Part shown: one piece after another, positions 1 to 6,310 of the stretch
Layout: the number at the start of each line of letters is the position of its first letter
Position numbering within the stretch: the stretch's first letter is position 1
Source: CAZJDM01 sp964544765
GTDB lineage: Bacteria; Bdellovibrionota_B; Oligoflexia; CAYFLR01
Direction of reading: 5' to 3'
Assembly: GCA_964544765.1 (NCBI GenBank)
Contig: CAZJDM010000112.1
Span: 1 to 15,292 of the forward strand
Length of the DNA stretch: 15,292 nt
Translations under genes and position numbers: made by a program
The notes under the pieces: model-generated
The model's input: the letters and a program-made list of their open reading frames with translations, nothing else
Database searches by the model: none
What the model was told of the DNA's origin: nothing

Positions 1-43
1 TGTGAGGGTCTTACCTTCTAATCATCATGAAATTAGGGGGTAA
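1..43 (+). CDS. Possible 3' end of carB (carbamoyl-phosphate synthase large subunit), partial
   Basis: The frame starting at base 2 is open from the window edge to a TAA at 41-43 and reads VRVLPSNHHEIRG. This loosely resembles the extreme C-terminus of CarB proteins, which in E. coli ends with a V-x-x-V-x-x-x-H-x-x-I-K pattern, and carB sits directly upstream of greA in several proteobacteria (for example Pseudomonas). Only 13 residues are visible and frame 1 is also open, to a TAA at 19-21, so the assignment rests mainly on gene order. The gap to greA is 35 bases, which would suit an operon. Confidence 0.3.
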   Translation, partial: VRVLPSNHHEIRG

Positions 44-78
44 TTCTACTCAATGTAGTTAATAAAGGGAGGAATTTG

Positions 79-543
79 ATGAGTGAACCTATTACCAAAG
101 AAGGATTTCAGAAACTTAAAGAAGAGTTAAAGCATCTAGTATCTGTTGTTCGTCCTCAGATTTTGAAGGATATCGAAGTAGCTCGTGAGCACGGAGATTT
201 AAGTGAGAATGCGGAGTATCACGCTGCCAGAGAAAAACAATCTTTTACTATCGGAAAAATAGAGGAACTAAACGCCCTGATCGCTGAGGCGGATGTTTTA
301 GATCCAGATAAGTTACCCAAAGACAGAGTGGTTTTTGGGCGCAAAGTTAGATTGCTGGATGAGGAAAATCAAAAAGAGGTGACATATCAGATTGTAGGTA
401 AGACCGAGTCTAATCTTAAAGAGGGTAAAATATCCTATAATTCGCCAATAGCAAAAGCTTTGGTAGGAAAACGTGTTGATGATATTGCAGAGGTAAAAGC
501 TCCGAAAGGTGTTGTTGAATATACTATAGTTGAAATTTTATAG
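79..543 (+). CDS. greA: Transcription elongation factor GreA
   Basis: GreA is a cytoplasmic factor that enters the secondary channel of RNA polymerase and stimulates cleavage of backtracked RNA. The 154-residue protein has the usual length and order: an N-terminal coiled coil (about 1-75) and a C-terminal FKBP-like domain (about 80-154). The loop at the coiled-coil tip reads GDLSENAEYHAA, with the acidic pair D40 and E43 that coordinates the catalytic metal in the family. ATG at 79 is chosen over the in-frame TTG at 76 because the Shine-Dalgarno sequence AGGGAGG (66-72) lies six bases upstream of it. No promoter is evident in the 75 upstream bases, so it is probably cotranscribed with the preceding gene. 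A 7-base repeat array follows the stop codon. Confidence 0.96.
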   Translation: MSEPITKEGFQKLKEELKHLVSVVRPQILKDIEVAREHGDLSENAEYHAAREKQSFTIGKIEELNALIAEADVLDPDKLPKDRVVFGRKVRLLDEENQKEVTYQIVGKTESNLKEGKISYNSPIAKALVGKRVDDIAEVKAPKGVVEYTIVEIL

Positions 544-563
544 ATTACAATTGACTTCGTCCA

Positions 564-654
564 CAGCTTTCAGTTATCAGACTACAGTTTTTCGCTAAAT
601 TTTTCTGAGAACGAAGAACCGAAAACAGATAACTTATAACGGATAACGGAGAAC
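564..654. repeat. Degenerate heptanucleotide arrays, inverted halves, between greA and the aminopeptidase gene
   Basis: Four consecutive 7-mers run from 564 to 591: CAGCTTT, CAGTTAT, CAGACTA and CAGTTTT. After 14 bases, seven consecutive 7-mers all ending in AAC run from 606 to 654: TGAGAAC, GAAGAAC, CGAAAAC, AGATAAC, TTATAAC, GGATAAC and GGAGAAC. Read on the other strand the second block is the same family as the first (CAGTTAT is the complement of ATAACTG), so the two halves face each other and could fold in RNA. The array fills almost the whole gap between the two genes. Its role is unknown. Confidence 0.75.
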
Positions 655-678
655 TTTTATTAAGAACGGATTAAGATT

Positions 679-1800
679 ATGAATATTGATGATCGAATTA
701 CTACTTTAGCTCAAAACTTGTTAAATTATTCTTTAGATGTAAAACCAAAAGAAGTTGTATATATAGACATTATTGGACATGATGCGCGAGAATTGGGTCA
801 GGAGTTAATTAGAATCTGTACCAAAATGGGAGCAATACCTTATTGGCAGTCTTTTGATGATAGTTATTCCAAGCCTTTTTTTAATCAGGCCAATCCTGTA
901 CAACATCAGATTTTTTCATTATTTCATCAGGAGATAATGCAAAAAGTGGACTGTTACATTGGAATCAGGAGTCCTTCTAATCCATATGCTTTAAGTGATT
1001 TGACTCATGAAGCGGGAGAATTAAAAAGAAGATATTTTTGGCAAGAGGTACACGGCAACATCAGACAAGAAAAGCGATGGGTCGTATTAAGGTATCCTAA
1101 TGAAGCTATGTCTATGTTGGCCCAAAAAAGTAAAGAAGTTTTTGAGGATTTTTATTTTCAGGTATGTAATTTAGATTATAGTAAAATGTCCAGAGCTATG
1201 GACCCTTTGGTTAATTTGATGGAAAAAACGGATAAGGTGCGTATTGTATCTCCTGGTACAGACATCACTTTTTCTATTAAAGATATACCTGTTAAAAAAT
1301 GCGATGGAAAATTAAATATACCCGATGGAGAAGTTTTTACAGCTCCGGTAAGAGATTCTATTAATGGTTCTATTTCTTATAATGCTTCTACTTTTTATGA
1401 TGGCAGCAGGTTTGAGAATATTTCATTGTCAGTCAAGGAAGGTAAAATTATTAAGGCGGACTGTCAGGGCAATAGTGAAAAATTAAACAAAATTTTAAAT
1501 ACAGATGATAATGCTAGATATTTTGGTGAATTTGCTATCGGTGTTAATCCTCATATTAAACATCCGATGAATGATATTTTATTTGATGAGAAAATTGCTG
1601 GCTCTATTCATCTAACTCCTGGAAGTAGTTATGATGTTGCTTCTAACGGAAACAAATCCAGTGTACATTGGGATCTGGTTTTAATACAACGCTCTTCCTA
1701 TGGAGGTGGAGATCTTTATTTTGATGATCAACTGATTAGAAAAGATGGACTGTTCGTTGTAGATGATCTTCAAGACTTAAATCCTGAAGCTTTGATTTAA
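679..1800 (+). CDS. M29-family metallo-aminopeptidase (AmpS/PepS/AmpT type)
   Basis: This is probably a cytoplasmic dinuclear-metal aminopeptidase that releases N-terminal amino acids from peptides. Its 373 residues are slightly shorter than the roughly 400-410 typical of the M29 family. All six expected metal-binding and catalytic residues can be placed in the C-terminal half: E218 (PDGEVFTAP), E284 (GEFAIGVNP), H311 and Y318 (IHLTPGSSY), and H330 and D332 (SSVHWDLV). No signal peptide or membrane segment is present. The ATG at 679 has a weak GGA (668-670) eight bases upstream, placed directly after the 7-base repeat array. The gene is preceded and followed by such arrays, so it may be transcribed on its own or by read-through from greA. 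The family call is firm; the substrate is not known. Confidence 0.9.
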   Translation: MNIDDRITTLAQNLLNYSLDVKPKEVVYIDIIGHDARELGQELIRICTKMGAIPYWQSFDDSYSKPFFNQANPVQHQIFSLFHQEIMQKVDCYIGIRSPSNPYALSDLTHEAGELKRRYFWQEVHGNIRQEKRWVVLRYPNEAMSMLAQKSKEVFEDFYFQVCNLDYSKMSRAMDPLVNLMEKTDKVRIVSPGTDITFSIKDIPVKKCDGKLNIPDGEVFTAPVRDSINGSISYNASTFYDGSRFENISLSVKEGKIIKADCQGNSEKLNKILNTDDNARYFGEFAIGVNPHIKHPMNDILFDEKIAGSIHLTPGSSYDVASNGNKSSVHWDLVLIQRSSYGGGDLYFDDQLIRKDGLFVVDDLQDLNPEALI

Positions 1801-1810
1801 TAAAAGCTCT

Positions 1811-1875
1811 CAGTTATCAGTCTTCTGTCATAATAAAAGTTAATTTAGATGACAGCTGACAATTGAAGACTGGTG
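1811..1875. repeat. Degenerate heptanucleotide arrays, inverted halves, upstream of the CREST-like gene
   Basis: CAGTTAT, CAGTCTT and CTGTCAT occupy 1811-1831. A second block at 1848-1875 (GATGACA, GCTGACA, ATTGAAG, ACTGGTG) reads on the minus strand as CAGTCTT, CAATTGT, CAGCTGT, CATC. The two blocks are thus the same 7-base family in opposite orientation, around a 16-base AT-rich spacer, the same layout as in the previous intergenic gap. Confidence 0.65.
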
Positions 1876-1929
1876 ATGATGGCTATGGTCCTTGGAAATC
1901 CCAGAAGAGGGACGGTTGGAGGTCGAATT

Positions 1930-2667
1930 ATGAAATATTGGCGTTATTATCTACTTATATCAGTTTTAATCCTATTAATTGTGTTTTTTTTCTTAATGGA
2001 TCCACTTAAGCAAAATCTTTTATACCATAATTTTGCGGATGATAGATCTTTTGGTATCATACCCAGCTTTATGGATGTTACCAGTAATATATTTTTTCTG
2101 TTGATTGGATTATTAGGTTTAAAACATTGTTGCTATCATCGTCAGGCAATTGCTCCATGGTCCTGGCGAATCATGTTTTTGGGAGTGTCATTAGTTTCTA
2201 TAGGCTCGGCTTATTATCATTTAACCCCTAATAACAGTACTCTTGTTTGGGATAGACTTCCTATGACCATTGCTTTTATGGGATTATTTGTAGCTTTGTT
2301 AACGGAGTTTGTTTATAGCAAATTAGAAAAAATATTATTGTTACCCGCTATTCTTATTGGGATGGCAAGTGTAGTGTGGTGGGCATTTACCGATGATCTA
2401 CGTTTTTATTTTTGGATCCAATTAGCTCCGTTAATTACAATACCTTTAGTGGTTATTCTATTTAAAGGTCCATATGATGGACAAAGATTTCTTATTTATG
2501 GCTTATTAAGCTATGTTCTAGCCAAAGTCGTAGAAATGGCTGATAAAAGTATTTATTCTTATACCCACCATTTAGTAAGTGGTCATACCATTAAGCATTT
2601 GTTAGCTGCTGTAGCTATTTACTGTATATATTTGATGTTGAAAAAACGAAAAGCGGCTTGTCTATAA
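1930..2667 (+). CDS. CREST-superfamily membrane protein (alkaline ceramidase-like)
   Basis: The 245-residue integral membrane protein has about seven or eight hydrophobic segments (about 5-23, 49-64, 80-97, 111-128, 134-152, 158-178, 185-200 and 220-238). It carries the residues that define the CREST superfamily of putative metal-dependent membrane hydrolases (alkaline ceramidases, PAQR, Per1): S93 and H97 in GSAYYHLTP, D108 in WDRLP, and the H219-x3-H223 pair in SGHTIKH. It probably hydrolyses a lipid amide or related bond in the inner membrane; the substrate cannot be read from sequence. The start at 1930 is chosen because GGAGG (1918-1922) lies seven bases upstream. An in-frame extension to 1873 adds a non-conserved polar stretch overlapping the repeat array. 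A hydrophobic 25-codon frame follows the stop in the same frame. Confidence 0.8.
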   Translation: MKYWRYYLLISVLILLIVFFFLMDPLKQNLLYHNFADDRSFGIIPSFMDVTSNIFFLLIGLLGLKHCCYHRQAIAPWSWRIMFLGVSLVSIGSAYYHLTPNNSTLVWDRLPMTIAFMGLFVALLTEFVYSKLEKILLLPAILIGMASVVWWAFTDDLRFYFWIQLAPLITIPLVVILFKGPYDGQRFLIYGLLSYVLAKVVEMADKSIYSYTHHLVSGHTIKHLLAAVAIYCIYLMLKKRKAACL

Positions 2668-2731
2668 GTGTTAGTGCTAGCGCCAATAACTCTGATCACA
2701 GTACTCATTCTTTTAGTGTTTTTATATAGTG

Positions 2732-2766
2732 ATACTGGTTGCTAGTTACTGGCTACTAGTTACTGG
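2732..2766. repeat. Five-unit heptanucleotide array overlapping the 3' end of the nucleotidase gene
   Basis: Five contiguous 7-mers are visible: ATACTGG, TTGCTAG, TTACTGG, CTACTAG and TTACTGG, followed by a partial TTGC. On the minus strand the units read CAGTAAC and TAGTAGC, related to the CAGTTAT family in the other gaps. TAG triplets occur on both strands, and the minus-strand stop codon at 2756-2758 lies inside the array. It separates two convergent genes. No terminator hairpin was found here. Confidence 0.75.
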
Positions 2767-4396
2767 TTGCTTTAAATTCATCAACCTTTATAACTCCTCC
2801 TTTATTATCAAAAAGAGTTTTTAAAGCCTGATCCATGGTGATCCCAGTATTCATATAAGTAGGATGTTCTTGCATATTAGGATATCCATCACCTCCCATA
2901 CTGATAAAACTATTGATAGCTAATTTGTATTTCTGATTTTCTTTTACAATTGTTCCATTTATAAGTAGCGTTTCAATCTTCATTTTATCCCCGTCTTCAA
3001 TGGCAACTATCTCTACCCCTGACATTTGCGCAAACGCTCCGGAAGGAGGTTGGGATATAGCTTCAGTGAGATATTCTAATAACTCTGAACCTGTAATAGA
3101 TAGAGTGACAATAGTATTACCAAAAGGGTGGACAGTAAGAATATCTCTATAAGTGACTTCACCAGCTTCTAAGCTAGCTCTGATTCCACCAGAATTGGAT
3201 ATGGCAATATCAGCGTTTACTATATCTTTCATAGCGTAAGTAAAAAAGTTCCCCATGTTAGTTTCGCCACTTCGTATGTGACTACTATCTCCATTAAGAT
3301 CACCATCTATTCTACCAATGACTATATCTAGTTTTTCACTGCCTTTTTGCTTGTATGGCTCAAGGAGTTCTAGCATCTCAGGATCTTCAGGAATTTCTTT
3401 ATCAACGAATACTCTTATTTGTTTTCCATCTTTTTCGATTTTCTTTTTTAAATTAACTGGGATCAATTCATATTGCTCTAACGATAGTTTTCCGTTTTCA
3501 TATGTCAGATCAACTTTACCAACATACTTACCCCATTCTTGAGCTTGAACAATAATGGTGTTGTTTTGGATATCAGGTGTAGACAAAGAATCATGACTGT
3601 GGCCCCCAATGATTAGATCTATTCCTTCAACTGACTTAGCAAGAGTAACATCACCCGGAGCCTTGTTCTTATGTTCTCCATTTTTATAATATCCCATATG
3701 GGTGAGGGCGATTAAAATATCAGATTCCTTTTTTAGTTTAGGTACTAATTTCTTGGCTACTTCAACAGGACTTTGGAAATTTAAATACTTTGATGCTTGG
3801 AGGGCTATTTTAGGTGTGTCATCGCTAGTAAATCCCACGATAGTTACTCTTACTTCGTTTTGTTGTTTGGTCATATGCGATAGAAAAGGGCGTTCATTTT
3901 CTTTGTCTTTATAAAATATATTAGCTGAAAGGAAAGGAAATGATACCCAACTTTGTTGTTCCAACAACTGTTCAAAGGGATTATCAAATTCGTGATTACC
4001 TAGGACCATAGCATCATATTTCATTTGGTTCATTCCTAAAAAATCTGGCTTGGCCTTTAAAAGATCTGATTCTGGGACTCCTGTATTAATATCACCTCCA
4101 GAAAGAAGTATAACCATACGACCTTCTTGCCATGCTTGTTGCCTTAATTCTTTTATAAGGGTCATTCTAGCGGCTATTCCAAATTCACCATGTTTATTTT
4201 TCCAAAAATGACCGTGATGGTCATTGGTATGGAGAATAGTAAGTTTAAGATATTTGGGATTGTTGTTTCCTGTTAATTGGAAGTTTTGTTCTTCTTTAAC
4301 TTGTTTATCATTCGAATTTTTTGAAGTGTTATTATCAAAAGAGCAAGATGAAATTAATAAAAATGTAGCTAGAAATAAAAAGATGCGGTTGATCAT
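2756..4396 (-). CDS. UshA/NutA-type 5'-nucleotidase lipoprotein
   Basis: This is probably a lipid-anchored periplasmic or surface enzyme that dephosphorylates nucleotides or UDP-sugars for salvage. The 546-residue protein starts with a lipoprotein signal peptide whose lipobox is ISSC at C18, followed by an Asn/Lys-rich linker. The calcineurin-like metallophosphatase domain has all its metal motifs: LHTNDHHGH (D59, H61), GGD (D102), GNHEFD (N134, H135), LTHMG (H233) and GGHSH (H266, H268). The C-terminal 5'-nucleotidase domain (about 355-530) has NSGGIRA, HPFGNT and SMGGDGYPN. The start is supported by AAAGGA a few bases upstream on the minus strand. The last four residues (ATSN) and the stop codon are written by a 7-base repeat array. 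It stands alone on this strand. The exact substrate is uncertain. Confidence 0.93.
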   Translation of the reverse strand: MINRIFLFLATFLLISSCSFDNNTSKNSNDKQVKEEQNFQLTGNNNPKYLKLTILHTNDHHGHFWKNKHGEFGIAARMTLIKELRQQAWQEGRMVILLSGGDINTGVPESDLLKAKPDFLGMNQMKYDAMVLGNHEFDNPFEQLLEQQSWVSFPFLSANIFYKDKENERPFLSHMTKQQNEVRVTIVGFTSDDTPKIALQASKYLNFQSPVEVAKKLVPKLKKESDILIALTHMGYYKNGEHKNKAPGDVTLAKSVEGIDLIIGGHSHDSLSTPDIQNNTIIVQAQEWGKYVGKVDLTYENGKLSLEQYELIPVNLKKKIEKDGKQIRVFVDKEIPEDPEMLELLEPYKQKGSEKLDIVIGRIDGDLNGDSSHIRSGETNMGNFFTYAMKDIVNADIAISNSGGIRASLEAGEVTYRDILTVHPFGNTIVTLSITGSELLEYLTEAISQPPSGAFAQMSGVEIVAIEDGDKMKIETLLINGTIVKENQKYKLAINSFISMGGDGYPNMQEHPTYMNTGITMDQALKTLFDNKGGVIKVDEFKATSN

Positions 4397-4609
4397 GTAG
4401 AATCCTTTCTGTGATCAAGGACTAATAGTATTCTTAAGCCCTAAAAATTTAGTTTTTACTGGTACTTACACCTAAAGAGATAAGATAAACTGAATTGAAA
4501 GTCAATAATGCCTTACCAATTAGGGAATATTAAATTTGATACAATTATTAATGAAATATTGAATAAAGGTAATAATAATTAGTAATATCCGTAAGTTAAT
4601 ATAAAAGTG
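4397..4609. promoter_or_regulatory. Divergent AT-rich intergenic region upstream of the nucleotidase and IHF-like genes
   Basis: No open frame worth calling was found. The part next to the nucleotidase gene holds its ribosome-binding site and presumably its promoter, but no clear -35/-10 pair was found on the minus strand. On the plus strand TTGAAT (4559-4564) and TAATAT (4583-4588), 18 bases apart, could form a promoter firing into the terminator hairpin that follows. In such AT-rich DNA this pairing is weak evidence. Confidence 0.3.
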
Positions 4610-4646
4610 CGACAGAAGTAAAAAAAAAATTTACTTCTGTCGTTTT
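4610..4646 (+). terminator. Strong Rho-independent terminator hairpin with no visible upstream gene
   Basis: The left arm CGACAGAAGTAAA (4610-4622) pairs without mismatch to TTTACTTCTGTCG (4630-4642): a 13-base-pair stem with a seven-base A loop. TTTT and a further T-rich stretch follow. The T tract is better on the plus strand than on the minus strand. No gene ends upstream on the plus strand, so it may end a short transcript or block stray transcription before the IHF-like gene. Confidence 0.75.
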
Positions 4647-4658
4647 CTTGTCTATAAT
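4630..4658 (+). promoter_or_regulatory. Candidate sigma-70-type promoter of the IHF-like gene
   Basis: A perfect -10 element TATAAT (4653-4658) lies 17 bases after TTTACT (4630-4635), which matches four of six -35 consensus bases. The -35 lies inside the right arm of the terminator hairpin. Transcription would begin near 4665, leaving a leader of about 45 bases. A second, weaker pair (TTGTTG 4663-4668, TAAAAT 4687-4692) also precedes the gene. Confidence 0.5.
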
Positions 4659-4710
4659 CAGCTTGTTGTGTTATTAATTATGAGATTAAAATAGAATTAG
4701 GATTTTCAAA

Positions 4711-4998
4711 ATGGTTAAATCGGAACTAATAGAAGCAATTGCAATGAAGGCAGATATTTCTCATGTTAAAGCTGAAGAGGTTGTCTCTCTGTTTTTTGAC
4801 ACTATTACCAAGACATTGGTAAATGGTGAAAGAATTGAGATCAGAGGTTTTGGAGCTTTTACAGTGAGAATGTACAAAGGGTATACCGGAAGAAATCCCA
4901 AAACAGGGGCAACCCTTCAAGTACAACCCAAACACTTACCGTTTTTTAAGGCGGGTCTTGAATTAAAGCAAAGAATTGACTCTGATGACACTCAGTAA
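4711..4998 (+). CDS. HU/IHF-family DNA-bending protein, IHF-beta-like
   Basis: The 95-residue protein is a small nucleoid protein expected to bind the DNA minor groove as a dimer and bend it, with roles in chromosome packing and in the architecture of promoters or recombination sites. The pattern fits IHF-beta more than HU: SELIE at 4-8, NGERIEIRGFGAF at 38-50, and GRNPKTG at 60-66, which forms the tip of the beta arm with the intercalating proline P63. PFFKAG follows at 77-82. Length is normal, with a short acidic tail (DSDDTQ). AGGA (4699-4702) lies eight bases before the ATG. The gene appears monocistronic, with a candidate promoter upstream and a hairpin after the stop. Whether it pairs with a second subunit cannot be seen here. 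Confidence 0.93.
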   Translation: MVKSELIEAIAMKADISHVKAEEVVSLFFDTITKTLVNGERIEIRGFGAFTVRMYKGYTGRNPKTGATLQVQPKHLPFFKAGLELKQRIDSDDTQ

Positions 4999-5004
4999 TT
5001 GACA

Positions 5005-5031
5005 CGGGGTGCAAGTTTCACTTACACTCCG
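5005..5031 (+). terminator. Hairpin just after the IHF-like gene, probable terminator
   Basis: CGGGGTGCAAGT (5005-5016) pairs with ACTTACACTCCG (5020-5031) around a three-base TTC loop: 12 pairs with one G-T wobble and one C-A mismatch. It begins seven bases after the stop codon. Only a short T run (TTT at 5035-5037) follows, so termination efficiency is uncertain; it could instead protect the mRNA 3' end. Confidence 0.5.
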
Positions 5032-5048
5032 CAGTTTAAGCGTTTAAT

Positions 5049-5126
5049 TGTTAAATCGTTTGAAATTTGAATTTTCACAAATATTCTAATTATTCTAAAA
5101 CATTTTAACAAATTAACGATTTAACA
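5049..5126. repeat. AT-rich inverted repeat with internal 9-base periodicity
   Basis: TGTTAAATCGTT (5049-5060) and AACGATTTAACA (5115-5126) are perfect 12-base inverted copies 54 bases apart. Between them AATATTCTA and ATTATTCTA (5080-5097) form adjacent 9-mers. On the minus strand these read TAGAATAAT and TAGAATATT, the same 9-mer type seen at the start of the beta-barrel gene near 13552. The rest of the interval 4999-5253 holds no gene that I can see. Confidence 0.55.
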
Positions 5127-5253
5127 CGCGATGGGCAAAACCAGCACATTGCGTTAATTTATATATAAGTAAGTATAAAAACTGCCACGAGCAAAATCAC
5201 ATCTAAAATCTGATTTCCATGTTCTATTAACAATCTACATACTACAATCCGCA

Positions 5254-5433
5254 CTATTTTGTTATAGCTGCTCTTTCAATGCGATTGGTGTAATTGCTCA
5301 AAAATGCGGAAAGAAGGGATTTTTTTTCTGAATCATAAGATTGGTTGGATTTGGCAAGAGCCATTTTGAGTTTTCTAAGCTGGTCGCTCGAAAGCGGATC
5401 GTGAAATAGTATTTTTGTATTTGTTAAACTCAT
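5254..5433 (-). CDS. Small hypothetical protein (59 aa)
   Basis: The open frame encodes 59 residues from an ATG whose Shine-Dalgarno AGGA lies six bases upstream on the minus strand. An in-frame TTG eight codons earlier (5457) has no such site. The product is hydrophilic and probably helical, with no membrane segment, signal peptide or cysteine. It begins MSLTNTKILFHDPLSSDQL and ends in a basic tail (NRIERAAITK). I recognise no family. The good ribosome-binding site and compact helical composition favour a real gene, but it lies in a long intergenic region and no terminator or convincing promoter was found. It is transcribed away from the yciB-proS unit. A spurious frame is the main alternative. 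Confidence 0.5.
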   Translation of the reverse strand: MSLTNTKILFHDPLSSDQLRKLKMALAKSNQSYDSEKKSLLSAFLSNYTNRIERAAITK

Positions 5434-5656
5434 ATAAGATCCTAACTTACTCTTCAATTAACTATTGCTTAACTATTACTAATTCAACCCAGTCCTATTT
5501 ATAAATAACACATAAACTCTATGAATAAAGATTTCAAGGAAAATATTTTTTTTATTTAAATATATATTTCAATATGAATGATAAAAAAACAAAGAAAAAC
5601 TTTTGACATCATTGATAAACTATCATAAGGCTACTTGCAGTTGGAGGAATCTTTTT

Positions 5657-6310
5657 ATGACAGGTACCAATAATATTTTTATTACTACTATTCTTTCTTT
5701 TATTCCTATTATTGTCTTTTGGGTCGTAGAGGAAAATTGGGGTTTACAAGCCGGAATCATTGCCGCTTTAATAGCGGGAATTTTAGAAGTAGGATATTGG
5801 TGGATCAAAGAAAAACGTCTAGATAAGATTGCCTTGTTTTCTACAGTATTGATTATTTTGATGGGTATTATATCTTATTTTACTCAATCTTCCTTTTTTA
5901 TAAAATTGAAACCGGCTATTATGGAAGCAATATTGGCCATTATTCTGATTGGCTCTAGTATAATGGGCAAACCATTATTAATTGAAATTGCTAAAAAGCA
6001 GTTAGGGAACCAATTGAAAGATAATTATTTACTTCAAGAATACCTAAAGGGGGTAAATATACGCTTTGCAGTGGCCTTTTTGATTCATGCGATACTGACT
6101 GCTTATGCGGCCATGTACTTAAGTACAAAACAATATACCTTTTTTAAAATTGGTGGATTTTATGCCTATATAGCCTTATACTTCGTATTTGAGCTTATAT
6201 ATGGTCGAGTTACTATGATGGGCAAAGCTAAAAAAGCTCATGAAAGACAACAATTTTTAGCCTGGGAGCAAAGAAGAAATATAGAAAATAACACAAGGGG
6301 AGAAGTATGA
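5657..6310 (+). CDS. yciB: YciB/IspZ-family inner-membrane protein (intracellular septation protein A family)
   Basis: The 217-residue integral membrane protein belongs to the YciB family, which in enterobacteria is linked to envelope synthesis and septation; its biochemical role is still debated. Hydrophobic segments lie at about 8-24, 31-49, 57-74, 87-104, 137-155 and 164-184. Family features include SFIPIIVFW near the N-terminus, a basic loop (KEKRLDK, 51-57) and FIKLKPAIMEAILAIILIGS at 81-100, followed by GKPLL. The C-terminal tail is polar and charged. The start at 5657 has GGAGGA (5643-5648) eight bases upstream; an in-frame extension to 5603 lacks support. Its TGA overlaps the ATG of proS by four bases (ATGA), so the two are translationally coupled and surely in one operon. 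A functional link to proline charging is not implied. Confidence 0.85.
   Translation: MTGTNNIFITTILSFIPIIVFWVVEENWGLQAGIIAALIAGILEVGYWWIKEKRLDKIALFSTVLIILMGIISYFTQSSFFIKLKPAIMEAILAIILIGSSIMGKPLLIEIAKKQLGNQLKDNYLLQEYLKGVNIRFAVAFLIHAILTAYAAMYLSTKQYTFFKIGGFYAYIALYFVFELIYGRVTMMGKAKKAHERQQFLAWEQRRNIENNTRGEV

Noticed and set aside
564..654. Repeat array considered as a CRISPR array
   Set aside because: Units are 7 bases with no spacers, and no cas genes lie nearby.
1873..1929. N-terminal extension of the CREST-like gene from an earlier start
   Set aside because: The extension is polar, overlaps the repeat array, and the strong GGAGG site points to the ATG at 1930.
3318..3542. Plus-strand open frame opposite the nucleotidase gene
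   Set aside because: The Ser/Phe-rich composition is typical of an antisense shadow of an AT-rich gene; the minus-strand frame carries the conserved motifs.
4999..5027. Perfect TTGACA directly after the IHF-like gene stop
   Set aside because: The sequence 17 bases later (TTACAC) is not a -10 element, and the region folds as a hairpin.
5603..5631. Perfect -35 hexamer TTGACA upstream of yciB
   Set aside because: No acceptable -10 element lies 16-19 bases downstream, so I did not call a promoter.
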